Shown piece by piece: positions 42,521-52,245 of a stretch of DNA of 64,000 nt. The position numbers and the translations under genes were made by a program. The stretch's first letter is position 1. Every line of letters begins with the position of its first letter. The DNA is from Polluticoccus soli (GTDB taxonomy: Bacteria > Bacteroidota > Bacteroidia > Chitinophagales > Chitinophagaceae): the NCBI RefSeq assembly GCF_029269745.1, contig NZ_JARJHT010000002.1:248001-312000 (forward strand), in the 5' to 3' direction. Below the pieces are notes generated by a model that was given only the letters and a program-made list of their open reading frames with translations, was not told the origin of the DNA and did not search any database.

Positions 42521-45500
42521 ATGTCGATAACAGAATTATCAATCAAACGCCCGCTACTGATCACCGTAATATTTGTTACGCTGATACTGTTTGGCTGGGT
42601 GACTTACAAGCAGTTGGATTATAACCTGCTGCCTAAGATAGAAGCAAACGTGGTGTCGGTACAGACAACCTACCGCGGTGCTTCGTCTGATGAAGTACAG
42701 AATAGCGTGACCAAACCTGTGGAAGAAGCAGTTGGAGCTATCGAGGGGGTGAACCACGTTTCGTCTACTTCGCAGGAAGGTGTATCTATCGTTACAATAG
42801 AATTGAAGCCTAATGCGGACGTGAACCTCGCACAAAGAGATGCAGAACGCAAGATCAACGAGGTGAAGTCGAAGCTGCCAGATGACGCAGACGATCCAAT
42901 CGTCAGGAAGTTCAACACAGACGAACTGCCTATCCTCCGCATCAGCGCAACCAGCAAACTGAGCGAACCTGAATTGTACGATCTTGTTGACAATAAGGTG
43001 AAACCCCTGCTGCAAAACGTGCCAGGCGTAGGCCAGGTATCGCTGATAGGTGGCAATGAAAGGGAAATACAGGTAGCATTGGATAACGACAAGCTGCAAG
43101 CCTATGGAATTTCATCCATGCAGGTAAACCAGGTTATTGCCAATAGCAATAGCTCTTACCCCGCCGGCGACGTGGAGACCAGCAGCACCCGTTTCTCACT
43201 GAGGATGGATGCCAAAACTACTAAGGTAGAAGACATGCGCAACCTAATTGTTCGCGAGAATAAAGATGGCAGCCGCGTATTGCTGAAAGATGTTGCTACC
43301 GTTACCGATGCGCAAACAGAAGCCAGCACTATCAACCGTATCAACGGCCAGTCTGGTATCGGTATACAGATATCCAAGCAAGCTGACGCCAACGCTGTAG
43401 AAGTAAGTAAAGAAGCGAAGGCTAAACTGGAAGAGATCAAAAAGCAATTCGCAGGCCAGGGATTTGACTACCAGATCGCGTCCGACCAGTCGGTCTATAC
43501 ACTGGCGTCCGCCGATGCTGTGGTACATGATCTGTTCCTTGCCGTGCTGATAGTTGGTGCAGTGATGCTAATGTTCTTGCATAGTCTTCGCAGCTCGCTC
43601 TTCGTACTGGTTGCAATTCCATCTGCAATGATACCAACGTTCATCCTGATGTATGTCTTCGGTTTTTCGCTGAACCTGATGACGCTGATGGGACTTTCAC
43701 TGGTTGTTGGTATCCTGGTGGATGATAGTATCGTGGTACTGGAAAACATTTACCGCCACATGGAAATGGGTAAGCACAAACGCATTGCCGCTCTGGAAGG
43801 TCGTAATGAGATAGGCTTCACAGCCATGGCCATTACACTGGTGGATGTTGTGGTGTTTGTGCCACTGGCTCTGGCAGGCGGTCTAATCGGTAATATCCTC
43901 CGTGAGTTCTCGCTGGTGGTAGTGTTCTCTACACTTATGAGTCTGTTCGTGTCCTTCACCCTGACGCCGCTACTGGCTTCACGTTGGGGTAAGCTCGAGG
44001 TGTTGAGCAAGAAATCGCTTTGGGGCAGGATAAACCTTGGTTTTGAAAAGATCATTGACAAGCTGAAAGACGGTTATACACAGATCCTTCGCTGGTCACT
44101 GGGACACAAACGTTATATACTGGGTACCGTGCTGGTATTGTTGATCGGCTCGATTGCATTACTTCCTGCCGGTTTCATCGGCACTGCATTTGCGGGCAAC
44201 GGCGATCGGGGAGAGTTTACAGTGCAGATCGAAACATCGGCACAAACGCCGCTGTACCAAACCAACCAGGCTGTGAAGCAGGTAGAACAGCTGCTGCTGT
44301 CGAAACCAGAAGTGGTAAAAGTATTCTCTAACGTGGGTACGCAAACTGGTACGATGTCAGCTTCATCTAACAGCAACCTGGCGGAAATTGCTGTAACGCT
44401 GGTAGATAAAAAACAGCGCTCTATGTCTACAGACGACTTTGGTGCTAAAATGCGCGACGAGATCGGTGCTATACCTGGCATTAAGATATCGATACTTCCG
44501 GTGAGCATTACAGGTAATGCTCAGGCCCCTATACAGATCGCTGTTAAAGGTGCCGACATGGACTCTATCTGGAAAGCTGCAAAGCAACTGCGTGATGTCG
44601 TAGCTTCTACACCGGGTACAGACTATGTGCAGTTCAGTACTAAAAGTCCTAAGTCAGAGATATCGGTAGATATCAATAGGGAAAGGGTATCGCAATACGG
44701 CCTTACCGTCCCTGAGGTTGGTAACGCGGTGCAGCTGGCCTTCCGTGGTAACGATCAAACCAAGTTTAAAGAGGGCGGTGAGGAATATCCCATCAACCTG
44801 ACACTGGATAAAGGTGACCGTCTGGATATGGAGAGTGTGAAGAATCTAACAATCCGTAATAGTAAAGGTGCTATCGTTCGTCTCGACCAGGTGGCTGATG
44901 TAAAAGAAGTTCTTGGCCAATCGGTGCTAGAACGCACCGACAAACTGAATACTATTAAAGTGACTTCGGCAGCTGTTGGTCGTCCTTCAGGTACCATTGT
45001 TGCCGATATACAGAAGAAACTAGCTGACGTAAAACTGCCGCACGGTGTGAGTATTGACTACCTGGGTGATGCAAAGAACCAGAAAGACGCCTTCGGTAGC
45101 CTTGGCCTGGCAATGGGACTGGGTATAATACTGGTGTACCTTATTATGGTGGCCCTTTATGAAAGCGTAGTGTATCCATTTGTGGTACTGTTCTCGATAC
45201 CTGTGGCGATTGTTGGTGCATTGCTTGCCCTGGCGCTTACTATGGAGTCTCTCAATATATTCGCTATCGTAGGTCTGATCATGTTGTTAGGTCTTGTGGC
45301 TAAGAACGGTATCCTGATAGTGGACTTTACCAACGAGTTGCATGCAAAAGGTTATGGACTTACCGAGGCGCTGATAGAAGCAGGTAAAGAGCGTCTACGC
45401 CCTATCCTGATGACGACCATAGCCATGATAGTAGGTATGTTACCTATCGCTCTTGCTCATGGTGCAGGTGCCGAAGTAAAGAATGCTATGGCCTGGGTGA

Positions 45501-45676
45501 TCATCGGTGGTTTGACCAGCTCTCTGTTGCTGACTCTTGTATTGGTACCTTCTATGTACATGATCATCGAAAAGGCAAGGCTGAAAGTGGGCCGCATGGT
45601 GAACAAACGTAAACGTCGTATCGCTATAGATGCAGCGATACCGGAAGAAGCTGCTACTGCTACCATCTATAATTAA
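42521..45676 (+). CDS. RND family efflux permease (HAE1/AcrB type)
   Basis: 1051 residues, twelve membrane spans and two large periplasmic loops. The N terminus (SITELSIKRPLLITVIFVTL) and the first loop (LPKIEANVVSVQTTYRGASSDEV) are typical of AcrB/HAE1 pumps. The proton relay in TM4 is visible as GILVDDSIVVLENIYRHME. The second half repeats the fold (LVYLIMVALYESVVYPFVVL, GLVAKNGILIVDFTNELHAKG). It exports drugs, dyes, solvents or similar toxic compounds using the proton gradient; the actual substrates cannot be predicted. The last gene of the operon; a perfect terminator follows at 45696. Confidence 0.94.
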   Translation: MSITELSIKRPLLITVIFVTLILFGWVTYKQLDYNLLPKIEANVVSVQTTYRGASSDEVQNSVTKPVEEAVGAIEGVNHVSSTSQEGVSIVTIELKPNADVNLAQRDAERKINEVKSKLPDDADDPIVRKFNTDELPILRISATSKLSEPELYDLVDNKVKPLLQNVPGVGQVSLIGGNEREIQVALDNDKLQAYGISSMQVNQVIANSNSSYPAGDVETSSTRFSLRMDAKTTKVEDMRNLIVRENKDGSRVLLKDVATVTDAQTEASTINRINGQSGIGIQISKQADANAVEVSKEAKAKLEEIKKQFAGQGFDYQIASDQSVYTLASADAVVHDLFLAVLIVGAVMLMFLHSLRSSLFVLVAIPSAMIPTFILMYVFGFSLNLMTLMGLSLVVGILVDDSIVVLENIYRHMEMGKHKRIAALEGRNEIGFTAMAITLVDVVVFVPLALAGGLIGNILREFSLVVVFSTLMSLFVSFTLTPLLASRWGKLEVLSKKSLWGRINLGFEKIIDKLKDGYTQILRWSLGHKRYILGTVLVLLIGSIALLPAGFIGTAFAGNGDRGEFTVQIETSAQTPLYQTNQAVKQVEQLLLSKPEVVKVFSNVGTQTGTMSASSNSNLAEIAVTLVDKKQRSMSTDDFGAKMRDEIGAIPGIKISILPVSITGNAQAPIQIAVKGADMDSIWKAAKQLRDVVASTPGTDYVQFSTKSPKSEISVDINRERVSQYGLTVPEVGNAVQLAFRGNDQTKFKEGGEEYPINLTLDKGDRLDMESVKNLTIRNSKGAIVRLDQVADVKEVLGQSVLERTDKLNTIKVTSAAVGRPSGTIVADIQKKLADVKLPHGVSIDYLGDAKNQKDAFGSLGLAMGLGIILVYLIMVALYESVVYPFVVLFSIPVAIVGALLALALTMESLNIFAIVGLIMLLGLVAKNGILIVDFTNELHAKGYGLTEALIEAGKERLRPILMTTIAMIVGMLPIALAHGAGAEVKNAMAWVIIGGLTSSLLLTLVLVPSMYMIIEKARLKVGRMVNKRKRRIAIDAAIPEEAATATIYN

Positions 45677-45695
45677 TAGTCGATCAATATGTTAT

Positions 45696-45721
45696 AAAAG
45701 GCCGCCCCGAGCGGCCTTTTT
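45696..45721 (+). terminator. Terminator of the efflux operon
   Basis: AAAAGGCCGC (45696-45705), loop CCCGA, GCGGCCTTTT (45711-45720) plus T. Ten perfect pairs, 19 bases after the permease stop. Confidence 0.93.
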
Positions 45722-45789
45722 GATTTTACAGGGGGCTTTCAAATGGTGGCTTTTTGTGTTATCTTACTTAACCTCATTCTTTTAGCATC

Positions 45790-48525
45790 ATGAACGGAGA
45801 TATTGTGACGCAATCCCACCCACTGGAAATATCGCAGGATACTGATTTCATCCAGGTGGTCACCGAAATAATGCCGGCAGTAGTAGCTGTTATCGCTCTT
45901 CCATCAAGGGAGATCATATACCACAACAAAGATGCTATGACCTTACTGGGCTTTGACACAGACAATATCCAACAAATGTCGTTTAGTGATCGTGTCAGCC
46001 TTTTCCATCCAGATGATCTGCCTCTTATCCAGGATTATTACGACCGTTTTTCTTCGCTCGGCGACAATGAAGAAAATTACGTGGAGTACCGGCTTAGAAA
46101 TAAAAAAGATCAATGGGTATTCTTGTCTGCGCGCGGTAAAGTGTTCAAGCGCGATGATAATAGTAATGTTACTCAGATCCTGATGGTTGGCCAGGACATT
46201 ACCACGCGGAAAAAAGTCGAAGACGACCTGGATCAAAGCAAGGAATTGCTGCAAGCTGTATTGAATAATACAGCCAGTAGCATAATGCTGCTAAAGCCGG
46301 TTAGGGATAGAGAAAATGTCATCGTTGATTTTGAATACCTCTTCACCAATCAGCAAACCCTGATATCTATGAACAGGGATTTGCTGGTGGGCAAGTTGTT
46401 TACGGAGGAGTTTGACGGTCTGAAAGGTTCTGACCTGTTTCACGAATATGTTCGGGTGATAGAAACCGGCAACAGCTACCAGGCAGAAGTGGATGTAGAG
46501 CCGTTTGGTGCACCGGTTTGGGTGCAGGTGTTTGCTCGAAAAATGGATGACTGCCTATTGGTGACCTATTTCGATATCACAGAGCGTAAAAAAGCCGAAA
46601 AGGAAAATAAAGACCAGACTCACTACCTTAAGGCCATTGCTGAGACCAATCCGGATATGATCAGTGTGATCAACCTGGAAACAAACGATATCGAATTTGC
46701 GAATGTAACGGCATTTATCCGACAGGGATTTGGGTCGGTAATAGAGCCGTTTGCGACGAGAGAGTCAAATGAAAGGCGAACAGCCATCTGTCCTGATGAC
46801 CGCAAAGCGGTTGAAAATTATTTCGGGTCGTTCCGCAATACGGGCGATGACGAAGTTCAGAAGGTGGAGTATCGTGCATACAATGATAATGGTGAGCTGA
46901 TGTCCTTCATTGCCCAGGGAAGGGTTTTCAAAAAGGACGAAAAAGGCATCCCAACGCATTGCGTTAACATTGTGCATAACATAACCGAACGAAAAAAAGC
47001 TGAAAAGGCTATAGAAGAGCAGGCACATTTTATCCAGTCTATCACAAATGCTGTCCCTAGTATTATTCTAATAATCCGGCATCCTTCGGGAGTGATCGAG
47101 TTTAGTAACCGTGACGCGTTTGAACTTTTGGGATTTGATCTAAAAGAAATGCTGAATGGAGGATGGGAAGACCGGATACAAGTATACCATCAGGATGACA
47201 TTCAAAAGCTAAAAGACTACTATGGCCGTTTTGATCTGCTAGCTGATGACGCAGAAAATAGCCTTGAATACAGGGTGAAAAATAGAAAAGGAGAATGGGT
47301 ATGGATGGACGTACGTGGTAAGGTTTTTGAGCGGGATGCGCAGGGTAAGGTGGTCCGTACTCTTCATACAGGACGGGACATTACACAGCGCAAAAAAGCG
47401 GAGGAGGAGATCCTCAATCTAAAAGACGAAATTGCAAAAAGTGCTGAGGATAAATACCGCACACTTTTCAACTCAATGGATGAAGGTTATTGCATCATCC
47501 AGATGATCTACGATGAGAAGGGCCAGGTAAGTGACTGGCGTTTTTTAGACGTTAATCCTGCTTTTGAAAGGCATAACGGCCTGAGCAATGCATCCGGAAG
47601 GACGATACGTGAACTTGCCCCTACCATTGAATCTAAATGGCTAAATATCTATGGTAAAGTGGCCGAGACAGGCGAAAGCATCCGTTTTGAAGAGGATTCA
47701 GAAGCATTTCATCGCGTTTTTGACCTGTATGCTTTCCGCATAGGAGCACCCGACGACCATAAGGTTGCTGTTCTGTTTTCGGATATAACCGGGCGAAAGA
47801 GATCGGAATTGGCTTTGCGCGAAAGCGAGCAGCGATTGAAAGATTTGATCAGGCAAAAGGATGATTTCATTGGCATTGCCAGTCACGAGCTAAAAACGCC
47901 GGTTACGAGTATAAAAAATTACGCTGAGTTGGTCCAGGAGCGCCTGGAAGAAACGGGGGGCAACAACAACATCACCTTGTTACAGCGGCTAAATGAGCAA
48001 ATAGACAGGTTGTCGCATTTGATCAATAACCTGCTCGATACCACCAAGGTATCGGAAGGGAGGATGAGTTTCAATTTTAGGACGTTGGATATAACCGAAG
48101 TGCTGCGCGAAAAGATCGAAGAAATGGCAAGTCCCGGCGGCCATAAGATCGTGCTGCATGCGGATAGTCTGCCCGATGTAATTGCAGACCGAGAGCGTAT
48201 AGGACAGGTGGTCACAAACCTGTTGTCGAATGCGGTAAAATATTCGCCGCTTGGTAGTACCGTATCGGTGAACGCAGCCCGATCGGGAAATGCAATAAGA
48301 GTAACTGTAAGTGACGAAGGAATGGGTATTCCCGAAGAAGACCTGCCAAAGGTATTTGACCGGTTTTTTCGTGTTACTTCTAACCAACGGGACACTTACC
48401 CGGGTATGGGCCTTGGGTTATACATTTCGGCTGAGATCGTTCGCAGGCACGGTGGAATAATTGAGGTGAAAAGTAGTCCCGGGCTGGGTGCTGAGTTTAG
48501 TTTTACTGTTCCTTTCGGGCAGTAA
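45790..48525 (+). CDS. Cytoplasmic multi-PAS sensor histidine kinase
   Basis: 911 residues, no membrane span or signal peptide. Five PAS/PAC modules lie in order (about 20-145, 150-270, 280-400, 415-540, 550-680). The first, third and fourth are internal repeats of each other (HPDDLPLIQDYYDRF, CPDDRKAVENYFGSF and HQDDIQKLKDYYGRF, each followed by KVFKR-type and ITxRKK tails). A HisKA domain has the phospho-acceptor His699 in SHELKTPVTS. The catalytic domain has an N box NLLSNAVKYSP, a G1 box DEGMGIPEEDL and a G2 box GLGLYISAEIV. The PAS set probably senses redox, light or small ligands. The nearest response regulator is at 50013. Confidence 0.92.
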   Translation: MNGDIVTQSHPLEISQDTDFIQVVTEIMPAVVAVIALPSREIIYHNKDAMTLLGFDTDNIQQMSFSDRVSLFHPDDLPLIQDYYDRFSSLGDNEENYVEYRLRNKKDQWVFLSARGKVFKRDDNSNVTQILMVGQDITTRKKVEDDLDQSKELLQAVLNNTASSIMLLKPVRDRENVIVDFEYLFTNQQTLISMNRDLLVGKLFTEEFDGLKGSDLFHEYVRVIETGNSYQAEVDVEPFGAPVWVQVFARKMDDCLLVTYFDITERKKAEKENKDQTHYLKAIAETNPDMISVINLETNDIEFANVTAFIRQGFGSVIEPFATRESNERRTAICPDDRKAVENYFGSFRNTGDDEVQKVEYRAYNDNGELMSFIAQGRVFKKDEKGIPTHCVNIVHNITERKKAEKAIEEQAHFIQSITNAVPSIILIIRHPSGVIEFSNRDAFELLGFDLKEMLNGGWEDRIQVYHQDDIQKLKDYYGRFDLLADDAENSLEYRVKNRKGEWVWMDVRGKVFERDAQGKVVRTLHTGRDITQRKKAEEEILNLKDEIAKSAEDKYRTLFNSMDEGYCIIQMIYDEKGQVSDWRFLDVNPAFERHNGLSNASGRTIRELAPTIESKWLNIYGKVAETGESIRFEEDSEAFHRVFDLYAFRIGAPDDHKVAVLFSDITGRKRSELALRESEQRLKDLIRQKDDFIGIASHELKTPVTSIKNYAELVQERLEETGGNNNITLLQRLNEQIDRLSHLINNLLDTTKVSEGRMSFNFRTLDITEVLREKIEEMASPGGHKIVLHADSLPDVIADRERIGQVVTNLLSNAVKYSPLGSTVSVNAARSGNAIRVTVSDEGMGIPEEDLPKVFDRFFRVTSNQRDTYPGMGLGLYISAEIVRRHGGIIEVKSSPGLGAEFSFTVPFGQ

Positions 48526-48605
48526 GACTGAAATGAAACAAATGGGATAGTTTCCCTGATCGTACCCGGAGGCGTAAGTAGCGGCTATTTTTTGGCGATA
48601 TGCTA

Positions 48606-49742
48606 TTACTCTACCGGTAAAAAGACATTGAATGTACTGCCCTTACCAGGCTCACTTTCTACCGTGATAAAGCCGTTGTGTTTATCCAATATCTTTTGGC
48701 AAAGTGCCAGGCCTATTCCTGTGCCGAAATATTTACTGCTGCTATGCAGTCGCTGGAACATCTGGAATATCTTATTGGTGTACTTGCTATCGAAGCCGAT
48801 ACCATTGTCTTTGAAGCTAATGCGGTGATAATTGGTGCCATCCAGGGCGTCCGGGTGCTTTAGATCAATCCCGTTAGCAATAGTTGCATTGATCACAATA
48901 TGTGGTACACTGCCTTCTTCCTGGAATTTCAGGGCGTTGCTGATAATGCTCACCATCATTTGCGTCAAAAGTTTAGCGTTGCCTGTCACATTGGGCAGTT
49001 CGCCCGATTCTATAATAGCCTTCTTTCTGGCGATAACATTATCCAGCTGGACTTTGGCGTGCTGCAACAGCTGGTTTAGGTCTGTTTCTTCCCTTTCCGT
49101 GTCGTCGTCATTTACCTGCGCAAAGGTTAGAAGGTCGTCGGTCAGCAGCCCCATGCGCTGTGCCGAAGACTGTATTCGTTTGAAATAGCCTTTACTCTTT
49201 TCAGAGAGTTGCCTGCCATCTTCTGTCAAGATCATTTCAACAAAGGTGTAGATCTTTCGTAGCGGCTCCTTCAGGTCGTGGCTGGTGACATGGGTGAACG
49301 TCAGCAGGTCAGCATTGGTTTGTTTCAGTTCTTTGTTTTTGCGCACCAATGCTTTGTTCAGGTTCTTCAATTCGTTTTCTGCTTTTATACGGTGCGATAC
49401 ATCATGCTTAATGTTCATCACGCCGAAAACTTCTCCACGGTCGTCTTTCAGCGGAATGAAATGACTCTCAAAATACCCACCGCCATATGATCCCTTACCG
49501 GCGGGCACAAAGGTCTTGAAGCCCCGCATGGCCATATCGATAGCTTTGATCACCTCTTCATGATTATTTATCTCAGGGAAAAACTCGATGAGGTTTCTTC
49601 CCATGATCTCGTTCTTACTGATGCCGGAAAATTGTTCGCAGGTTTTGTTCCAGGATATCACCTGCATTTGGGTATCAAATGCCAACACCTGGTCTATGCT
49701 GGCGTCATTGATCATATCTGCTAGGTTATCGATCTGTACCAT
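48606..49742 (-). CDS. PAS histidine kinase (phytochrome-kinase-type core)
   Basis: 378 residues, soluble. One N-terminal PAS domain (about 5-125, AFDTQMQVISWNKTCEQFSG and ISHRIKAENELK-type tail) and a coiled linker precede a HisKA domain of the SHDLKEPLRKI type with His155 as acceptor, the variant common next to bacteriophytochrome and PAS sensors. The HATPase part has NALKFQEEG, DNGIGFDSKYTNKIFQMFQRLH and GTGIGLALCQKI. It converges on the 911-residue kinase and is divergent from the response regulator at 50013, 270 bases away, so it is a candidate partner of that regulator. Confidence 0.92.
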   Translation of the reverse strand: MVQIDNLADMINDASIDQVLAFDTQMQVISWNKTCEQFSGISKNEIMGRNLIEFFPEINNHEEVIKAIDMAMRGFKTFVPAGKGSYGGGYFESHFIPLKDDRGEVFGVMNIKHDVSHRIKAENELKNLNKALVRKNKELKQTNADLLTFTHVTSHDLKEPLRKIYTFVEMILTEDGRQLSEKSKGYFKRIQSSAQRMGLLTDDLLTFAQVNDDDTEREETDLNQLLQHAKVQLDNVIARKKAIIESGELPNVTGNAKLLTQMMVSIISNALKFQEEGSVPHIVINATIANGIDLKHPDALDGTNYHRISFKDNGIGFDSKYTNKIFQMFQRLHSSSKYFGTGIGLALCQKILDKHNGFITVESEPGKGSTFNVFLPVE

Positions 49743-49930
49743 GGCAGCAACTTTTGCTTGTTCGTTAAGACTTATTATATGTGGGCAATTTAGTATGTAA
49801 ATTGCGATTTATTTGACGCTACTAAACTACCAAAACACAATGCGTTATGGTTCAGCTTTTTTGCCAATTTTCGAAAAAAGTTGGCAACCGCTTTTGCACA
49901 GTGGCTTTAAAATATTGTGCCTGCTAATAA

Positions 49931-49960
49931 TTGAAACCTACCCGTATATCATTACATTCG
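49931..49960 (+). promoter_or_regulatory. Probable promoter of the response regulator
   Basis: TTG at 49931-49933, 19-base spacer, TACATTCG at 49953-49960 (one base off TAnnTTTG). It would start transcription about 45 bases before the ATG at 50013. The rest of the 270-base gap between divergent genes shows no ORF. Confidence 0.4.
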
Positions 49961-50012
49961 TGATGGGGAATTTATCGAAGTTGCTGTAGTTGAATACAAT
50001 AAACAATGTTCA

Positions 50013-50366
50013 ATGAAAAAAGTGATAGTAGCGGAAGACGATGCGGGAGTACAGGATTCCATCCGGATGGTGCTGGAGGATGCAGGTTATGATGTCACTG
50101 TATTGAGCGGCGGCGAGTCCTTATTAGGAACTGAATACGATCTGCCGGATGTTTTCATTTTGGATAAGCAGCTGTCGGGGGTAGATGGTTTGGATATCTG
50201 CAGATTTTTGAAAACGCAGGGCAGAACCAAAAATATCCCCGTGATCATGATTTCTGCCAGCTCCCGTATCGACATGTTGGCCAAAGATGCACAGGCCGAC
50301 GGCGTCCTCGAAAAACCATTCCGTATCGAGGCCCTCCGCGATATGGTGGCAAGGCATACCGCGTAA
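50013..50366 (+). CDS. Single-domain (CheY-like) response regulator
   Basis: 117 residues, a receiver domain with no output domain. The acidic pocket is Glu8-Asp9-Asp10, the phospho-acceptor is Asp51 in VFILDKQLSG, the Ser81 switch residue lies in VIMISASS, and the conserved lysine is Lys101 in GVLEKPF. It probably relays phosphate from one of the two adjacent PAS kinases to a further protein or acts by direct binding. It lies in its own short unit, divergent from the 378-residue kinase. No terminator is visible before the convergent surface-protein gene. Confidence 0.93.
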   Translation: MKKVIVAEDDAGVQDSIRMVLEDAGYDVTVLSGGESLLGTEYDLPDVFILDKQLSGVDGLDICRFLKTQGRTKNIPVIMISASSRIDMLAKDAQADGVLEKPFRIEALRDMVARHTA

Positions 50367-50435
50367 TCTTTCCAATAAAAATATTTTGTTGCATCCTTAG
50401 CCAGGAGTAGTTTGTAGAAAAGTGAATAGAGGGGG

Positions 50436-52151
50436 CTACCTTATTAAGGTGATATTGCCCTTTTTATGAAAGGTGTTGCCACTTTTGAAAACTACCGACA
50501 GCACATATCCATACACCTCTAAAGGCGCATCTGCTCCTTTATACCCGCCATTCCAGCCCTTGTTTACTTCGTGCGACTGAAACACCAGCTCTCCCCAGCG
50601 ATTGTAGACGGCAAGGTTCATCTGCGCTATGTTTACTCCGCGCACCAGCAGTGTATCGTTGTAGCCATCGCCGTTGGGACTAAACGCTGTAGGTATGTCC
50701 GCTATCTCGCAGTTGAAAGGTATTTCTATTACCGTATCGGCAGTGCAGCCAAAATAGTTAATGGCCTTCACTTTATATTTTGCGGGTGTAAGGCTATCGG
50801 TTTTCGCAGTTGTAGTGCTGCTGCCTCCGCTGAATACAAGTTCAGGTTCCAGTAGCACCTGGTAGGTCCACGGCACCCAGCTGGGTAGTGCTGTGACCTT
50901 GATAAAGCCTTTCTCTCCGCAATCAGCAGCAATGGCTTCAGCAAAGATGTGATCGGGGGCAATGTGAATAGTATAGGCCTGCGTTTGTTTGCTAGCTATA
51001 GGGCAACCATCATCGGTATAGGTAACAAAGAATGTATAGTTACCATCTGGCAACTCCGGCATATTCCAGGTAAACCGACTCGTGGGGTTCTTTGAGTTAT
51101 TATTGGTGATATTCAGCGTTGAGCCTGCCGGTAAACCGTTGGCCACCATGTTGATAATGGCGTTATCGGCATCGGTAGGATTGATGTCAAATGCCAGTTC
51201 ATGACTGCCTTTGCAGGTTTGCACTGTTACTGTGTCTGCGATAGTGGCACCTGCTGCATTCGATACGTAACCTACCGGCGGGTTGTTGTTGCAGGGCATG
51301 ATCACCACCGTCATTTCGCGCATGCTGGTTCCGAGCAATACACCCTTGCGGTATTCTGACACCCGGTAAACTACCAGCGATTTCTGTGTGATATTCGGTG
51401 TGAAATTCAGTTGGCCGGTGCTCTTGCTAAACTTGAATGCACCGGTTGCTACCGCGATTGGATTACTGCCTGTGTAGGGTGGGATATAGGTTACCAATCC
51501 TACCGTATCCAGTCCATCTACCAGTTCGTACACCAGGCTGTCGCCGTCGGCATCTACTGCGCCGGGGTTAAAGTTTACGGGCCGGCTTATGCAATAGAAT
51601 GGAGTAGCAATGGTAGTGTATTCGGGAGACGAGTTGTTGTGTTGAGTATTATCCAGCGTAGCCTCCAGCCTGATGATGCCCGGCGGCGATACATTGGTCA
51701 GGCTATTGCTGCGGCCGGCGATGGTAGTGCCATCTGTATACCCTTTGAAGACGAATTTCCAGTCTGGCGCAGGGCCACTAAGGGTAAACTCTTTCGAGTA
51801 CACGAATTTTTTTACCCCCGGCACACTGCCTGCAGGGTTTACGCAAGTAGTGTTTGCCAATTCGGCGGGACATACCGGCGTTACTTCTATACCTTCCTGT
51901 GGCGGCTCATGGTCCAGCAGGTCAGTAAGGAATTCTGCATTGCCTTTGAATATCTGTATCTGCGGTTTATTAACGGAGAAGGAAGGGAATTGTGTGCCAC
52001 TACAATCGCCATAAGCCACAATGCTTACCCTGTAGGTGTTGCCCGCTATGTGTTTGTAATACAAATCCACACCGTAAAAGTGGGTAGCAAACAGCCTGCC
52101 TGCGGAGAGCATCAGCAAAACGGCTATTAGAAATGCTTTATAAAAACGCAT
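50436..52151 (-). CDS. Secreted protein with gliding-type (T9SS type B) C-terminal domain
   Basis: 571 residues from the ATG at 52151; a start 25 codons further upstream is possible but gives no signal peptide at the N terminus, while this one does (FLIAVLLMLSAGRLFA). The mature protein begins THFYGVDLYYKHI and continues as beta-rich repeats (SIVAYGDCSG, VDADGDSLVYEL, FTWNMPELPDGNY). The last 85 residues from PTAFSPNGDGYNDTLLV to HKKGNITLIR are the type B domain first found in gliding-associated proteins. Such cargo leaves through the T9SS and is often found on the cell surface or shed. Its ligand is unknown. Confidence 0.87.
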   Translation of the reverse strand: MRFYKAFLIAVLLMLSAGRLFATHFYGVDLYYKHIAGNTYRVSIVAYGDCSGTQFPSFSVNKPQIQIFKGNAEFLTDLLDHEPPQEGIEVTPVCPAELANTTCVNPAGSVPGVKKFVYSKEFTLSGPAPDWKFVFKGYTDGTTIAGRSNSLTNVSPPGIIRLEATLDNTQHNNSSPEYTTIATPFYCISRPVNFNPGAVDADGDSLVYELVDGLDTVGLVTYIPPYTGSNPIAVATGAFKFSKSTGQLNFTPNITQKSLVVYRVSEYRKGVLLGTSMREMTVVIMPCNNNPPVGYVSNAAGATIADTVTVQTCKGSHELAFDINPTDADNAIINMVANGLPAGSTLNITNNNSKNPTSRFTWNMPELPDGNYTFFVTYTDDGCPIASKQTQAYTIHIAPDHIFAEAIAADCGEKGFIKVTALPSWVPWTYQVLLEPELVFSGGSSTTTAKTDSLTPAKYKVKAINYFGCTADTVIEIPFNCEIADIPTAFSPNGDGYNDTLLVRGVNIAQMNLAVYNRWGELVFQSHEVNKGWNGGYKGADAPLEVYGYVLSVVFKSGNTFHKKGNITLIR

Positions 52152-52245
52152 GCAACTAAAGACGCGCTTTCTGTTCCGTCCGGTTGGTAGCGTCATCTGC
52201 GATATAGAGTTATAGTGGTTGTTCATGGCTGGTATTAACTGTTGG

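Noticed and set aside
51411-52130. Plus-strand ORF of 239 codons opposite the gliding-type surface protein
   Set aside because: No signal, no domain, fully antisense to a gene with signal peptide and type B domain.
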